A DNA stretch of 55,485 nucleotides from Ezakiella sp. (GTDB lineage: Bacteria; Bacillota; Clostridia; Tissierellales; Peptoniphilaceae): contig JALEOH010000002.1 of NCBI GenBank assembly GCA_022766605.1, forward strand, positions 1 through 55,485. Direction: 5' to 3'. The notes below the pieces were generated by a model, which had not been told where the DNA came from, searched no databases, and saw only the letters and a list, made by a program, of their open reading frames with translations. The position numbers and the translations under genes are program-made. This document shows, in pieces, positions 34,303 to 44,448 of the stretch (position 1 is the stretch's first letter; each line of letters starts with the position of its first letter).

Positions 34303-36318
34303 ATGGAATTTATTTTAATCGCATCAATTGTGGTTGCAGTTCTTGCACTTGTATATGCATTATTTAAAGCGGCATATATAAATAAACAACCAATTGGAAA
34401 TGCAAGAATGGAGGAGATCTCCAAGTACATTCAAGAAGGTGCAATGGCCTTTTTAAAGAGAGAATATCGCACGCTTGCAATTTTTGTAGTAGTATTATTT
34501 ATTATTTTAGGACTTGCTCTTAACTGGCCAACGGCTATTTGCTTCCTTGTGGGAGCTGTTTTCTCAGTGCTTGCTGGATATGCAGGTATGGTGGTTGCAA
34601 CAAGAGCAAATGTAAGAACAGCAAATGCAGCTCAAACTGATGGCATGGGCAAGGCTCTAAACATTGCTTTTTCAGGCGGAACTGTTATGGGTATGTGCGT
34701 AGTTGGACTTGGATTACTTGGAACTACTGTATTTTATTTGATCTTTAAAGATAATGCTAATGTATTTGATATTATTACAGGATTTGGCTTTGGCGCATCA
34801 TCGATTGCTTTATTTGCAAGAGTTGGCGGTGGTATTTACACTAAAGCTGCAGACGTAGGCGCAGACCTTGTTGGTAAGGTAGAAGCTGGTATTCCTGAAG
34901 ATGACCCAAGAAATCCAGCAGTTATTGCAGACAATGTTGGAGACAATGTTGGCGACGTTGCCGGTATGGGTGCAGACTTATTTGAATCATATGTTGGAGC
35001 AATAGTTTCAGCATTCACTCTTGGCTTTTTAGCATTTGGAGATAAGGGCGTATTATTGGTTGCAGCTATTTCATCAGTTGGAATTCTTGCAAGTATAATT
35101 GGAACGCTTTTTGTAAAGGGATCAGGCAATCCTCAAAAGGCTCTTAACTCTGGTAGCACCATTGGTTCGATTGTAACAGTCATCGCTTCATATTTTTTAA
35201 CTACCAATATCCTAGGTACTAACAAGCCATTCTTTGCTATTTTGGCAGGTCTTGCAGTTGGTCTAATTATTGCAAGAGTTACTGAATATTACACTGCTGA
35301 CAATTATAAGCCAGTTAAGAAAATTGCTGAAGAATCAGAAACTGGTTCCAGCACAAATATCATAGCAGGTCTTTCTGTCGGAATGATGAGTACTGCTATT
35401 CCAATTATTGCAATTGCAGTCGGCATTATAGTTTCATATTATTTAGCAGGTGGAGCTGAGAATGCAATAAATGGTCTATTTGGTATTTCTCTTGCCGCAG
35501 TTGGCATGCTTGCAAACTCGGCTATTACAATCGCAGTTGACGCATATGGCCCAATCGCTGACAATGCAGGTGGAATTGCAGAAATGTGCGAACTACCAGC
35601 AAATGTACGTGAAATAACAGATACACTCGATGCTGTTGGTAATACTACAGCAGCAGTTGGAAAGGGATTTGCTATTGGATCAGCTGCCTTAACAGCTTTA
35701 GCACTATTCTCAAGCTATACTCAAGCTGTTGAACTAAGCTCGATTGACTTGACAAAACCAAGCACAATTGCTGGTGTATTTATCGGAGGCATGCTTCCAT
35801 TTTTATTTAGCGCGATGACGATGGATGCCGTAGGTAAGGCTGCTAATAAGATGATAGAAGAGGTTAGACGTCAATTTAGAGAAATTCCTGGCATTATGGA
35901 AGGCAAAGCAACTCCTGAATATGGAAAGTGCGTTGATATTTCAACTGGAGCAGCTTTAAGAGAAATGATCATTCCTGGCTTGATGGCAGTTTTAACTCCA
36001 GTACTTGTTGGATTATTGCTTGGAACTGAGGCATTGGGTGGCTTGCTTGCAGGAGGACTTGTAACAGGCGTACTAATGGCAATCTTCATGAGTAATGCTG
36101 GCGGTGCATGGGACAATGCTAAGAAATATATTGAATCAGGAGCTCATGGTGGCAAGGGTAGCCCAGCTCACAAAGCAGCAGTTACAGGAGACACCGTAGG
36201 CGATCCATTTAAGGATACTTCAGGACCTTCACTTAATATTTTAATTAAACTCATGACTATTGTAAGTTTGGTATTTTCAAGTCTATTCTTACAATATGGC
36301 GGTATTATTTTTAAGTAA
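34303..36318 (+). CDS. hppA: Membrane-bound ion-pumping pyrophosphatase
   Basis: Couples pyrophosphate hydrolysis to Na+ and/or H+ export across the membrane. The 671 residues with about 16 hydrophobic helices match the family. The pyrophosphate site is visible: [22 protein letters not shown] (about 183-204) followed by [21 protein letters not shown], and later DNAGGIAEM and [31 protein letters not shown] has Ala where K+-independent enzymes carry Lys, so this is the K+-dependent type, many of which pump Na+. That assignment follows the known sequence rule and is not proof of the ion. AGGAGGAAC precedes the ATG; a terminator follows. Confidence 0.96.
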   Translation: MEFILIASIVVAVLALVYALFKAAYINKQPIGNARMEEISKYIQEGAMAFLKREYRTLAIFVVVLFIILGLALNWPTAICFLVGAVFSVLAGYAGMVVATRANVRTANAAQTDGMGKALNIAFSGGTVMGMCVVGLGLLGTTVFYLIFKDNANVFDIITGFGFGASSIALFARVGGGIYTKAADVGADLVGKVEAGIPEDDPRNPAVIADNVGDNVGDVAGMGADLFESYVGAIVSAFTLGFLAFGDKGVLLVAAISSVGILASIIGTLFVKGSGNPQKALNSGSTIGSIVTVIASYFLTTNILGTNKPFFAILAGLAVGLIIARVTEYYTADNYKPVKKIAEESETGSSTNIIAGLSVGMMSTAIPIIAIAVGIIVSYYLAGGAENAINGLFGISLAAVGMLANSAITIAVDAYGPIADNAGGIAEMCELPANVREITDTLDAVGNTTAAVGKGFAIGSAALTALALFSSYTQAVELSSIDLTKPSTIAGVFIGGMLPFLFSAMTMDAVGKAANKMIEEVRRQFREIPGIMEGKATPEYGKCVDISTGAALREMIIPGLMAVLTPVLVGLLLGTEALGGLLAGGLVTGVLMAIFMSNAGGAWDNAKKYIESGAHGGKGSPAHKAAVTGDTVGDPFKDTSGPSLNILIKLMTIVSLVFSSLFLQYGGIIFK

Positions 36319-36325
36319 AAGAATT

Positions 36326-36358
36326 AATAGAAGGGGTTTATGCCCCTTCTATTATTTT
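36326..36358 (+). terminator. Terminator of hppA
   Basis: AATAGAAGGGG / CCCCTTCTATT 11-bp perfect stem, loop TTTATG, followed by ATTTT. Confidence 0.88.
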
Positions 36359-36374
36359 AATCAATGGGGGAATT

Positions 36375-37133
36375 ATGTTTATTTCTATCGACGATATAGA
36401 TATCAATTATAGCGAATTTAATTCAAGCGCTGACAAAATTATACTCTTGGTGCATGGTTGGGGAGCGAGAATTGAGAGCTTAAAACCAATCATCAATTTA
36501 CTAAAGCATGACTATCGAGTAATTGCCGTCGATCTTCCGGGGCATGGGCACTCAAGCGAGCCTAAAAGAGTATTTGGCACTGAGGATTTTAGCGATATTA
36601 TTGTCAAATTTATAAATGCATTAGCCCTAAAGGACATTAACTATATTGGTCATTCCTTTGGTGGTAAATGCGGTATATTTATATCTAGCAGTGATAAATA
36701 TAAGTCCATTATAAAAAAATTGGTACTTATAGATGCTTCTGGGATCAAAGAAGATCTAAGTGATAAAGCTAAAAGAAAAGTTAAAAGATTTAAAATGTTA
36801 AAGAAAATATATACTTTTTTCTTTGGAGAAAAGAATTTAGAGAAATTTTATAAGAGATTTGGCTCTGAAGACTATAAAAATGCGAACGGGATAATGAGAA
36901 ATTGTTTGGTTAAAATAGTCAATGAAGATCTAACAGATAATTTGAGTCAGATTGAAGCTCCGACTCTGCTTTTATGGGGAGAGAAGGATAGTGATACTCC
37001 TCTTTGGATGGGCAAGATGATGAAGGATAAAATAAAAGATTCGAGGCTAGTAGTCCTAGATGGTGGACATTATTCATATTTAGATGATATAATTGGAGTG
37101 AGAGATAATTTACCGAAATTTTTGGAGGATTAG
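36375..37133 (+). CDS. Alpha/beta hydrolase
   Basis: A 252-residue alpha/beta-hydrolase fold. The oxyanion motif is VHGWG (26-30), the nucleophile Ser94 is in GHSFGG (92-97), the acid is probably the Asp of LLWGEKDSDTP, and the base is the His of DGGHYSYLDD. Substrate is not predictable. The stop codon directly abuts the ATG of the murF-like gene (37134), so the two are probably translated together, and a link to envelope metabolism is possible but only inferred. GGGGGAATT precedes the ATG. Confidence 0.88.
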   Translation: MFISIDDIDINYSEFNSSADKIILLVHGWGARIESLKPIINLLKHDYRVIAVDLPGHGHSSEPKRVFGTEDFSDIIVKFINALALKDINYIGHSFGGKCGIFISSSDKYKSIIKKLVLIDASGIKEDLSDKAKRKVKRFKMLKKIYTFFFGEKNLEKFYKRFGSEDYKNANGIMRNCLVKIVNEDLTDNLSQIEAPTLLLWGEKDSDTPLWMGKMMKDKIKDSRLVVLDGGHYSYLDDIIGVRDNLPKFLED

Positions 37134-38654
37134 ATGTTTAATACATTAGAATTTATTTTACAATTGCTTATTATTGCTTTTTGTATGGTTATATTATACA
37201 CTAGAGCTCGTTATTTTACTCATATGGTTCAGCAACTTGGCTACATCCCATCTGAATATAGGCAGTGGCTAAAGGATAATCCAAAACGCGCATATACTTT
37301 TAAAAAAGACAATGATATAGCAAAAAAACCGCTTGTAATGACACCACGAGCCACAAGACTTCTTGTCACTCAGCTTGTGATAGACTTTTTAATATTATTT
37401 ATTTTTCCGATTGTATATATTGCCTTTAAGCCGTCGGATATGGGATTGCTCTTTATTATAATTGCTATGATTTTTGTTGCACTTATGCTATTTTTTTATC
37501 ATGCAATAATAATGGCAATTGCATTATATATAATTAATCCATATGAAAAATTGGTGCATAGAAAATTTTTTAAACAAGCTCAAACTAAAGTCAATCAACT
37601 AAAACTCATGGGTCTAAAAGTTATAGCTATTACTGGAAGCTATGGGAAGACCTCGACTAAGCAAATCTTATATCAGATGATTAAGGATAAGGTAAAGACC
37701 TATTCCTCGCCGGAAAGCTATAATACTCCTATGGGGCTTTCTAAGATAATTAACAATGAACTCGATGAAAGCTATCAATATTTTATAGCTGAAATGGGTG
37801 CAAGATATACTGGAGAAATTGAGGAGCTAGTAAGACTTGTCAGTCCCGACATCGGCGTAATTACAAATATTGGTCCATGTCATTTAGAGACCTTTGGCAG
37901 TATGGAAAATATCATCAAGACTAAATTCGAACTAGCTGACGGAGTAATAAATAAATCGCTTATATTAAATTTTGAAAGTGATGAGATTAGACATGAAGCA
38001 GAACGCCGTGGTTTAATTAGCGAGGACTACGTAGAAACTATTGGATTAAATTATGGTGATCTAAGAGCAGAAGTAGTTGAGGTAAGTGACGAGGGCACCA
38101 AATTTAATATTTTATTTAAAGATGAATTACTAGAAGCTCACACCAAACTTCTTGGTTCGCACAATATCTTAAATATTTTAATGGCGACAAAAGTAGCGCT
38201 TAAAATTGGAATGAGCCATGATGAAATAATAAAGGCAATTTCTGGACTTGAGCAAATCGAGCATAGACTAAATCTAGTAAAAAATCCAAATGGTGTAATA
38301 GTAATAGATGATGCATTTAACTCCAATCCTAGCGGAGCACGTGCAGCTCTTAATGTACTACATTCCTTTAAGGGTGGTAAAAAGATTATTGTAACTCCAG
38401 GCATGGTCGAATTAGGCGAAGCTCAATATAATGAAAATTATATGCTTGGAAAAGAGATTGCAAATAATTCTGATATTTCTATTATAGTTGGAAATGTAAA
38501 TAGAGATGCTCTCTCAAATGGAATCGATGAAATAAAAAACAGTCATAAAAAATATCTTGCAGATGATCTTAATGCTGCAACTTCCATTTTAAGTACAATA
38601 CTTGAAAGAGGAGATGTGGTTTTATTTGAAAATGATTTGACAGATATATATTAA
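37134..38654 (+). CDS. Membrane-anchored Mur ligase, MurF-like
   Basis: From about residue 160 this is a Mur-ligase central plus C-terminal module: the ATP loop GSYGKTST (168-175), a YNTPMG block, EMGARYTGEIEEL, GVITNIGPCHLETFGS, LLGSHNILNILMA, and VIVIDDAFNSNPSG. These match MurF-type D-Ala-D-Ala-adding enzymes. The usual MurF N-terminal UDP-substrate domain is replaced by about 140 residues with three or four hydrophobic segments (5-22, 78-99, 103-134). Adjacent ddl supports a D-Ala-D-Ala role. Alternatively it is a Mur-like ligase acting on a membrane-bound substrate. The frame is intact and 506 residues long. Confidence 0.82.
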   Translation: MFNTLEFILQLLIIAFCMVILYTRARYFTHMVQQLGYIPSEYRQWLKDNPKRAYTFKKDNDIAKKPLVMTPRATRLLVTQLVIDFLILFIFPIVYIAFKPSDMGLLFIIIAMIFVALMLFFYHAIIMAIALYIINPYEKLVHRKFFKQAQTKVNQLKLMGLKVIAITGSYGKTSTKQILYQMIKDKVKTYSSPESYNTPMGLSKIINNELDESYQYFIAEMGARYTGEIEELVRLVSPDIGVITNIGPCHLETFGSMENIIKTKFELADGVINKSLILNFESDEIRHEAERRGLISEDYVETIGLNYGDLRAEVVEVSDEGTKFNILFKDELLEAHTKLLGSHNILNILMATKVALKIGMSHDEIIKAISGLEQIEHRLNLVKNPNGVIVIDDAFNSNPSGARAALNVLHSFKGGKKIIVTPGMVELGEAQYNENYMLGKEIANNSDISIIVGNVNRDALSNGIDEIKNSHKKYLADDLNAATSILSTILERGDVVLFENDLTDIY

Positions 38655-38658
38655 TTAA

Positions 38659-38678
38659 GGGCACGTGGTGCTCTTTTT
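38659..38678 (+). terminator. Terminator after murF-like gene
   Basis: GGGCAC/GTGCTC stem (one G-T pair) with a 3-nt loop, followed by TTTTT; flanking AATTA/TAATT can extend it. Confidence 0.7.
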
Positions 38679-38680
38679 AA

Positions 38681-38709
38681 TTGACAAAAGACCTTAGAGT
38701 GGGTATAAT
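38681..38709 (+). promoter_or_regulatory. Promoter of ddl
   Basis: Perfect TTGACA (38681-38686), 17-bp spacer, perfect TATAAT (38704-38709), placed between the terminator and the ddl start. Confidence 0.9.
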
Positions 38710-38741
38710 TTAATTGTAAGAATAAAGAAATTAGGTGTATT

Positions 38742-39884
38742 ATGTTAAATATTGCAGTTTTATTAGGTGGCCGCGCAGTTGAGCATGAAGTAAGTGTTAT
38801 AACAGGCATGCAGGCCATGGAAAATTTAAATAAAAATAAATACAATATTATTCCTGTATTTATTTCTAAAGATGGTAAGATGTCAACTGGCGAATGCTAT
38901 CGAGACTTTAAAAATTTTAAAGAGAATAAATTCGAGGATGCATCTCCAGTTAGGTTTGGCACAGATTATGGTGACCACAATCTCTATATTGAAAGAAAAG
39001 GCCTTTTTAAAAAGACCGAAGAGATAAAAATAGATGTTGTATTAAATGCTCTTCATGGATCACATGGAGAAGACGGGGCAATTCAAGGATTATTTGAGAC
39101 CAATGGACTGCCCTTTACTGGGCCAGGCCTTATGAGTTCGGCTGTGGGCATGGATAAAATCATAATGAAGGAGATATTCAAGAGTTATAATATCCCGATA
39201 GTAAATCATATGTGGTTTTTTAGAAGTGAGTATCAATTAAATTCAAATAAGGTTCTGGATGATATCATCGATAAATTGAGCTTTCCAATATATGTAAAGC
39301 CAGCAAGCCTTGGCTCATCTATTGGAATAAAAATCGCAAGTGACCGTGAAAGCTTAAGAGAGGCAATTGATGTTGCCATATCTTTTGATAGAAAGATAAT
39401 AGTCGAGGAAGCTGTCGTCGATGCCGTCGAATACAATGTTGGGGTTATGGGTATCGATCATGATATTGAAATTTCTCCGGTTGAAGTACCAGAGGGAGTA
39501 GGGGAGTTTTATTCATTTGAAAAGAAATATGAATCAGGTTCTAAATCAAAGATAACAGGTGGATTCCATAAGTTTTTAGAAGATGAAGAGCGTTCTCAAA
39601 AAGCTCAAGAGCTTGCAAAGCAAGCTTTTATATCGCTTGACACTAGGGGCGCTGTTAGGGTTGATATATTATCGGACAAGGAAGGCAATCTCTTTGTCAA
39701 TGAAATAAACACACTTCCTGGGTCATTTGGTTTTTATTTGTGGGAAGAGATTGGATATACTTTCCAATCAGTATTGGATAGATTGATAGACATTGCAATT
39801 AGAGCATCAAAAGACGATGAAGCGACGAATTATCGTTTTGATGCCGATTTATTTAGCAAGACTGAATTTGGCTCTAAACTATAG
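38742..39884 (+). CDS. ddl: D-alanine--D-alanine ligase
   Basis: ATP-grasp enzyme making the D-Ala-D-Ala dipeptide for peptidoglycan. The N-terminal LLGGRAVEHEVSV carries the catalytic Glu, the LNALHGSHGEDGAIQGLFE block is followed by GMDKIIMKEIFKSY, the ATP-grasp lysine is in PIYVKPASLGSSIGI, and metal-binding VNEINTLPGS is near the end. The length of 380 is within the range of the VanA/Ddl family. It has its own consensus promoter. The last codons overlap a terminator stem. Its position after the murF-like gene repeats the common murF-ddl pairing. Confidence 0.95.
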   Translation: MLNIAVLLGGRAVEHEVSVITGMQAMENLNKNKYNIIPVFISKDGKMSTGECYRDFKNFKENKFEDASPVRFGTDYGDHNLYIERKGLFKKTEEIKIDVVLNALHGSHGEDGAIQGLFETNGLPFTGPGLMSSAVGMDKIIMKEIFKSYNIPIVNHMWFFRSEYQLNSNKVLDDIIDKLSFPIYVKPASLGSSIGIKIASDRESLREAIDVAISFDRKIIVEEAVVDAVEYNVGVMGIDHDIEISPVEVPEGVGEFYSFEKKYESGSKSKITGGFHKFLEDEERSQKAQELAKQAFISLDTRGAVRVDILSDKEGNLFVNEINTLPGSFGFYLWEEIGYTFQSVLDRLIDIAIRASKDDEATNYRFDADLFSKTEFGSKL

Positions 39885-39898
39885 TTTAGAGCTTTTTT
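39871..39898 (+). terminator. Terminator overlapping the ddl 3' end
   Basis: GCTCTAAAC / GTTTAGAGC 9-bp perfect stem with loop TATA, followed by TTTTTT. The ddl stop codon lies in the loop and stem. Confidence 0.9.
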
Positions 39899-39912
39899 AA
39901 ACGAGGTGAATT

Positions 39913-42018
39913 ATGAAGATTAAAGAGAGAATTAGGCAAGTTGTAGATGAAGTTGGATCGATTAATATTGACAAGTTAAAAAAAATTATTGGAGTGACTA
40001 AGAGAGACAGACGTCGTTTCAAAGAGGTTATCGATCAGATGGCTTCCGAAGGATCTATTCACCTCGACTCGCATGGCAATGTAAAAAAAGGCGAGAGAGT
40101 ACTAAAAGAAGGAAGATTTATGGCCACTCGTCATGATTATGGCTTTATAGAAAATCCGGATGGAGAGGATTATTTTGTTCCACCAGGAAAGACAGCAGGA
40201 GCAATGGATGGAGATAAGGTTCAATTTGAAATAGTTAGCCGTGAAAGAGGGCGTTTGGTTGCTAAAATTCACAAGGTCAACAGAGATAAATCATTTATTG
40301 TAGGAAAGGCAACCATCGGCAAAAAAAGAATGAGCGTCATTCCCGATAAAAAGCTAGACTATCCAATTAGATTAAGTAATATAAAGGATTTTCATTTAAG
40401 AAAAGATGGCAAATATAAGATCAAGATAAATGACTTTGATCAAAGAAAACAAAGATATACGGGCGAAGTAATCGAGTATTTGGGTAAGTCTGGAGATCGT
40501 GATGTCGATTTGATCTCAATAGTGGCAGAAAGTGGAGTTCCAATTACTTTTTCCAAAGAAGTATTAGATGAGGCAACCACAGTATCTGCCTTGCCGATAG
40601 TAAATAACAATAGACGCGACTTTAGAAATGACTTAGTGGTAACCATTGATGGATTAGATGCCAAGGATTTCGACGATGCAATCTCCATCTATAAGGAAGA
40701 TGATAAATATATTTTGACCGTTCATATCGCTGACGTAAGTCATTATGTAAAGGAAAACTCGCTACTAGATCGTGAAGCGATAGAGCGTGAGATGAGTATA
40801 TATTTGCCAGGACTTGTAATCCCAATGCTTCCAGAGCAATTGTCAAATGGAGTTTGCTCTCTTAATCCAAATGTCGACCGATATACACTATCTGTAACAA
40901 TGGAATTTAGTGAAAGAAGCTTGCCAAAGCTAATCTCTATCGATAAGGGCATAATAAAGTCGAGCTATAGATTAAATTATAGTGATTTGAATAGATTTTT
41001 CAGTGGTGAGAGTGTCAAACCATATGATACCATATCGGATTTTCTAAATACCGCTCGTGAGGGCTATCAGATATTAAAAAGACAATCCATTGAGCGTGGG
41101 ACAATTGAATTTGAATCAGATGAATCGGACATTACAATTAATGATGCAGGTAAAGTTATAGACGTCAAGCCTAGAGCTCGAGGAGAAGCCGAGGAACTTA
41201 TAGAGGAATTTATGATTGCGACCAATAGACTTGTTGCAACTAAATATTTTAATAAAATGCTTCCGTTTTTATATCGCGTACACTTGGCACCAAGTGAAGA
41301 TAAGATAAATAGTTTAAGAGAGCTTATGATGCCATATAATCTAAAGGTCGAAGAAGAGATGGATGCAATGGCTTTTCAAAAATTGTTAGAAGAGGCCAAG
41401 GAAAAAGAAGCAGATAGATTCGAGAAGATAAATGATATAGTTTTAAGGTCTATGACTAAAGCCATTTATTCGGATGAAAATGATGGACATTTTGCGCTCG
41501 CTCTTGATAATTATTCACATTTCACCTCGCCCATAAGGCGATATCCCGATTTATTCATTCATAGAATAATCAGCCTCGACCTTGAGGGTAAGCTAGATAA
41601 GAAAAAGATAAGCTCGCTTGCAAAGAAGGCCAATGAAATCGGAGACAAGGCAAGCTATGTTGAAAAAGTCATACTTGATCTTGAAAGAGACTGTGTACAG
41701 CTTAAAAAATGTGAATATATGCTCGATCAAATTGGAAAAATATATAGTGGAAAAGTTAGTGGAGTAACCGAGTTTGGTATATTTGTAAAATTAGATAATA
41801 CCGTTGAAGGACTAGTTGGAGTTGAAGATTTGGATAGATATCAATTTGATCCAAAGAATATGAAGGCAAAAGTAAAAGGCATTGTTGGCGACATTGAGGT
41901 TGGATGCTCAGTTAGTGTAAGAGTTATTAATGTAAGCGTCAACCGAATGCAGATAGATTTTGAATTAGTAATGGAGGATGAACTTGGAGAAGCAGTCGAA
42001 GATATTGGCACAAAATAG
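39913..42018 (+). CDS. rnr: Ribonuclease R
   Basis: Processive 3'-5' exoribonuclease for structured RNA, a partner of SmpB-tmRNA in non-stop mRNA decay. Domains in order: an N-terminal winged-helix-like region, cold-shock domains (about 65-210, with [26 protein letters not shown]), the RNB catalytic domain beginning [16 protein letters not shown] with its Asp cluster, [16 protein letters not shown], and a C-terminal S1 domain ([25 protein letters not shown]). The 701-residue length is typical of Firmicute RNase R. GAGGTGAATT precedes the ATG. The 3' end overlaps smpB. Confidence 0.96.
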   Translation: MKIKERIRQVVDEVGSINIDKLKKIIGVTKRDRRRFKEVIDQMASEGSIHLDSHGNVKKGERVLKEGRFMATRHDYGFIENPDGEDYFVPPGKTAGAMDGDKVQFEIVSRERGRLVAKIHKVNRDKSFIVGKATIGKKRMSVIPDKKLDYPIRLSNIKDFHLRKDGKYKIKINDFDQRKQRYTGEVIEYLGKSGDRDVDLISIVAESGVPITFSKEVLDEATTVSALPIVNNNRRDFRNDLVVTIDGLDAKDFDDAISIYKEDDKYILTVHIADVSHYVKENSLLDREAIEREMSIYLPGLVIPMLPEQLSNGVCSLNPNVDRYTLSVTMEFSERSLPKLISIDKGIIKSSYRLNYSDLNRFFSGESVKPYDTISDFLNTAREGYQILKRQSIERGTIEFESDESDITINDAGKVIDVKPRARGEAEELIEEFMIATNRLVATKYFNKMLPFLYRVHLAPSEDKINSLRELMMPYNLKVEEEMDAMAFQKLLEEAKEKEADRFEKINDIVLRSMTKAIYSDENDGHFALALDNYSHFTSPIRRYPDLFIHRIISLDLEGKLDKKKISSLAKKANEIGDKASYVEKVILDLERDCVQLKKCEYMLDQIGKIYSGKVSGVTEFGIFVKLDNTVEGLVGVEDLDRYQFDPKNMKAKVKGIVGDIEVGCSVSVRVINVSVNRMQIDFELVMEDELGEAVEDIGTK

Positions 42019-42433
42019 AAAGGCAAGGCATGACTATTTTATCGAAAAGACCTACGAGGCGGGAATTGAGCTAAAGGGAACTGAGGTAAAGAGCATAAGG
42101 GATTCAAAGGCCAATTTGAAGGAAAGTTATTGCACAATAAAAGACGGCGAAGTCTTTATTGTTGGCATGCATATTAGCCCATATACTGAGGGCAATAGAT
42201 TTAATGTTGATCCCGTAAGGGAAAGAAAGCTATTGTTAAATAGACGAGAAATCATTAGACTAACTCAAGAAATACAACAAAAAGGCATGACACTTGTACC
42301 AATTTCACTATATACCAAAGGAAGATTGATTAAAATGGAGCTTGGACTTGCAAGAGGAAAAAAACAATATGATAAGCGAGAATCAATAAAAGAAAGAGAT
42401 ATTAAAAGAGATTTGGAGAGAGGGAAATACTAA
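41984..42433 (+). CDS. smpB: SsrA-binding protein SmpB
   Basis: Binds tmRNA and delivers it to stalled ribosomes. Hallmarks are [38 protein letters not shown], a [15 protein letters not shown] block and the basic C-terminal tail ([26 protein letters not shown]). The start is probably TTG 41984: GGAGG (41973-41977) is 6 bp upstream of it, whereas the in-frame ATG 41978 touches that ribosome-binding site directly. Either way the protein is about 149-151 residues, normal for the family. It overlaps the rnr end by about 35 bp, so translation is coupled. No tmRNA gene follows. Confidence 0.95.
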   Translation: MEKQSKILAQNRKARHDYFIEKTYEAGIELKGTEVKSIRDSKANLKESYCTIKDGEVFIVGMHISPYTEGNRFNVDPVRERKLLLNRREIIRLTQEIQQKGMTLVPISLYTKGRLIKMELGLARGKKQYDKRESIKERDIKRDLERGKY

Positions 42434-42448
42434 CCTCTCTTTTTATTT
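42417..42448 (+). terminator. Terminator after smpB
   Basis: AGAGAGG / CCTCTCT stem overlapping the last smpB codons, followed by TTTTATTT. Beyond it, 42449-42591 is AT-rich and I see no RNA gene or T-box there. Confidence 0.8.
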
Positions 42449-42591
42449 AAGATAAAATGATTAGCTATATATTAAGTTATATAAATCTGAACAATAATCA
42501 TTTGTCCAATTGTTGAAGAAGAGAATTACTATATAGATGGGGGTAAAAATTAGTTATTATGAATGAATAATTATAGACTATGTTTAAAGCG

Positions 42592-42620
42592 TTGAAAAAT
42601 AGCTTTAAAAGTAGTATAAT
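42592..42620 (+). promoter_or_regulatory. Promoter of the rRNA methyltransferase-pheST cluster
   Basis: TTGAAA (42592-42597), 17-bp spacer, TATAAT (42615-42620), 30 bp before the start codon. Confidence 0.8.
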
Positions 42621-42649
42621 AAAACTATATAAAGTTTTTTGGAGGGGAA

Positions 42650-43423
42650 ATGAATTATATTACATCAAGTGATAACAATAAAATAAAATCTCTTATAAGG
42701 CTAAAGACTGCTCACGGGTTTAAAAAAAGTGATTGTTTTATCGCTGAGGGCTTTACTATGCTTGATGAAGCGATTAAGAGCGATGCTGATGTGATGGAGG
42801 TTTTTCTTCTAGAAAAATATAAGGATGATTTTTTTAATAGATATGATCTATTAGAAAAAAGCAAGATTAATTTTTTAACTGAGGATTTAATGAAGAAAGT
42901 TTCAAATACAGTTAGCTCGCGTGAGGTGGTTTTTACTGTGAAAAAAAACTTGGTTAAGACTGCTCTTGATGAGTTTTATAGTTATCCAGATCGCTTGCTT
43001 TTTGTAGAGGATATCTCTGACCCAGGTAATTTGGGGACTATAATGAGAACGGCTGAAGCATTTGGATTTAATGATATTATTATTACTAATAATTCAGCGT
43101 CGTTTTTTAATGACAAGGTAGTACGTGCATCGATGGGGGCGATATTTAGACTAAATCTTTATAATATGTCGGTTGAGGATATTATAGAACTTGCAAAAGA
43201 TTATAAGTTAATTGCTACTTGTCCGCGAGGTGAGAGTGAATTTAATGTAGATGAGCGATTTATATTGGCTCTTGGCAATGAAGCTAGGGGCCTTAGTGAA
43301 AGTTTATTGGATAATGCAGATTATAGGCTAACTATTCCTATGCGAGGAAAGACAGAGAGCTTAAATTTGAGTGTAGCTGCAGGGATCAGCATGTATATAT
43401 TAAATGGAGGAAAATTTTGTTAG
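42650..43423 (+). CDS. TrmH/SpoU-family RNA 2'-O-methyltransferase
   Basis: SAM-dependent methylation of ribose in tRNA or rRNA. The N-terminal substrate-binding domain (LIRLKTAHGFKKSDCFIAEGFTMLDEAI) is typical of rRNA methyltransferases of the YsgA/RlmB group. The SPOUT knot motifs follow: DPGNLGTIMRTAEAFGFNDI, ALGNEARGLSESLL, and IPMRGKTESLNLSVAAGI. The length of 257 fits. It sits directly upstream of pheS, a common Firmicute arrangement, and overlaps it by 7 bp. The specific target nucleotide is unknown. Confidence 0.92.
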   Translation: MNYITSSDNNKIKSLIRLKTAHGFKKSDCFIAEGFTMLDEAIKSDADVMEVFLLEKYKDDFFNRYDLLEKSKINFLTEDLMKKVSNTVSSREVVFTVKKNLVKTALDEFYSYPDRLLFVEDISDPGNLGTIMRTAEAFGFNDIIITNNSASFFNDKVVRASMGAIFRLNLYNMSVEDIIELAKDYKLIATCPRGESEFNVDERFILALGNEARGLSESLLDNADYRLTIPMRGKTESLNLSVAAGISMYILNGGKFC

Positions 43424-44439
43424 AATTATTATTAGCATTAAGAGAAGAGCTTGAAAATAAATTAAAAGTAGTGGATTCTCTTCAACAGCTAGAGGAATTA
43501 AGAGTTGGATATTTGGGTAAGAAAGGTAAGTTGACCGATATATTAAAGGGCATGGGCAAGCTTTCGCCTGAAGAAAGACCCAAGATGGGTAAGGTTGCAA
43601 ATGAAATTAGGGATTTTTTAGAGTCCAATATCGATGAAAAGATGGCACTTTTAAAGGCTGCCATTAAAGAGCAAAAAATAAAGAGCGAATATGTCGATGT
43701 TACTATTCCAAAAAAACATATTGAGATTGGGCATTTGCACCCGTTGAATGAAACCAAAAGACAACTTGAGGAATTGTTTTTAAATATGGGCTTTAAAGTA
43801 TTGGATGGCCCCGAGATTGAGACTGTTGAAAATAATTTTGATCTTTTAAATACTCCAGACGACCATCCAAGTCGCGATAGGAGTGATACTTTTTATATAG
43901 ATGACTCTCATATTTTAAGAAGTCATACCTCGCCTGTACAAATAAGGGCGATGAAAAAATATGGTGCGCCACTTAAAATGGTCTCTGCTGGACGCACTTT
44001 TAGAAATGACGAGGTAGACGATACTCACTCGCCAATGTTCCACCAAATAGAGGGTCTTGTGGTAGATGAAAATATTTCCATTGCCAATTTAAAGGCGACT
44101 ATTGATACTGTACTTGAGGCACTTTTTGGAGAAAAGTTAAATACAAGATATCGTCCGCATTATTTTCCATTTACTGAGCCAAGCTTTGAGGTTGATGTTA
44201 CATGTACTAAATGTATGGGAAAGGGATGCGACGCATGCAATCATACTGGATGGAGCATGGAGCTCTTGGGCTGCGGAATGGTTCACCCAAATGTACTTGA
44301 AAATTGTGGGATAGACAGTGAAAAGTATACTGGATTTGCCTTTGGCATGGGAATAGATCGTTTGGTCATGGTTAAGCATGGTATTGGGAATTTGAGATTG
44401 CTCTTTGATAATGATAAGAGATTTTTGACACAGTTTTAG
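43417..44439 (+). CDS. pheS: Phenylalanine--tRNA ligase alpha subunit
   Basis: Catalytic subunit of the alpha2-beta2 class II synthetase charging tRNA-Phe. Residues about 1-90 form the N-terminal coiled-coil, followed by the class II core: HPLNETKRQLEELFLNMGF, GPEIETVENNFDLLNTPDDHPSRD (motif 1 region), RSHTSPVQIRAM, FRNDEVDDTHSPMFHQIEG (motif 2) and GFAFGMGIDRLVM (motif 3). The length of 340 is standard. The start is TTG 43417, nine bases after GGAGG and within the stop region of the methyltransferase gene; no ATG fits better. Confidence 0.97.
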   Translation: MLELLLALREELENKLKVVDSLQQLEELRVGYLGKKGKLTDILKGMGKLSPEERPKMGKVANEIRDFLESNIDEKMALLKAAIKEQKIKSEYVDVTIPKKHIEIGHLHPLNETKRQLEELFLNMGFKVLDGPEIETVENNFDLLNTPDDHPSRDRSDTFYIDDSHILRSHTSPVQIRAMKKYGAPLKMVSAGRTFRNDEVDDTHSPMFHQIEGLVVDENISIANLKATIDTVLEALFGEKLNTRYRPHYFPFTEPSFEVDVTCTKCMGKGCDACNHTGWSMELLGCGMVHPNVLENCGIDSEKYTGFAFGMGIDRLVMVKHGIGNLRLLFDNDKRFLTQF

Positions 44440-44448
44440 GAGGCGGAG

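Noticed and set aside
42434..42649. Possible tmRNA or T-box between smpB and the methyltransferase/pheS genes
   Set aside because: No tRNA-like ends, no CCA, no tag-encoding frame and no T-box core; only a promoter was found.
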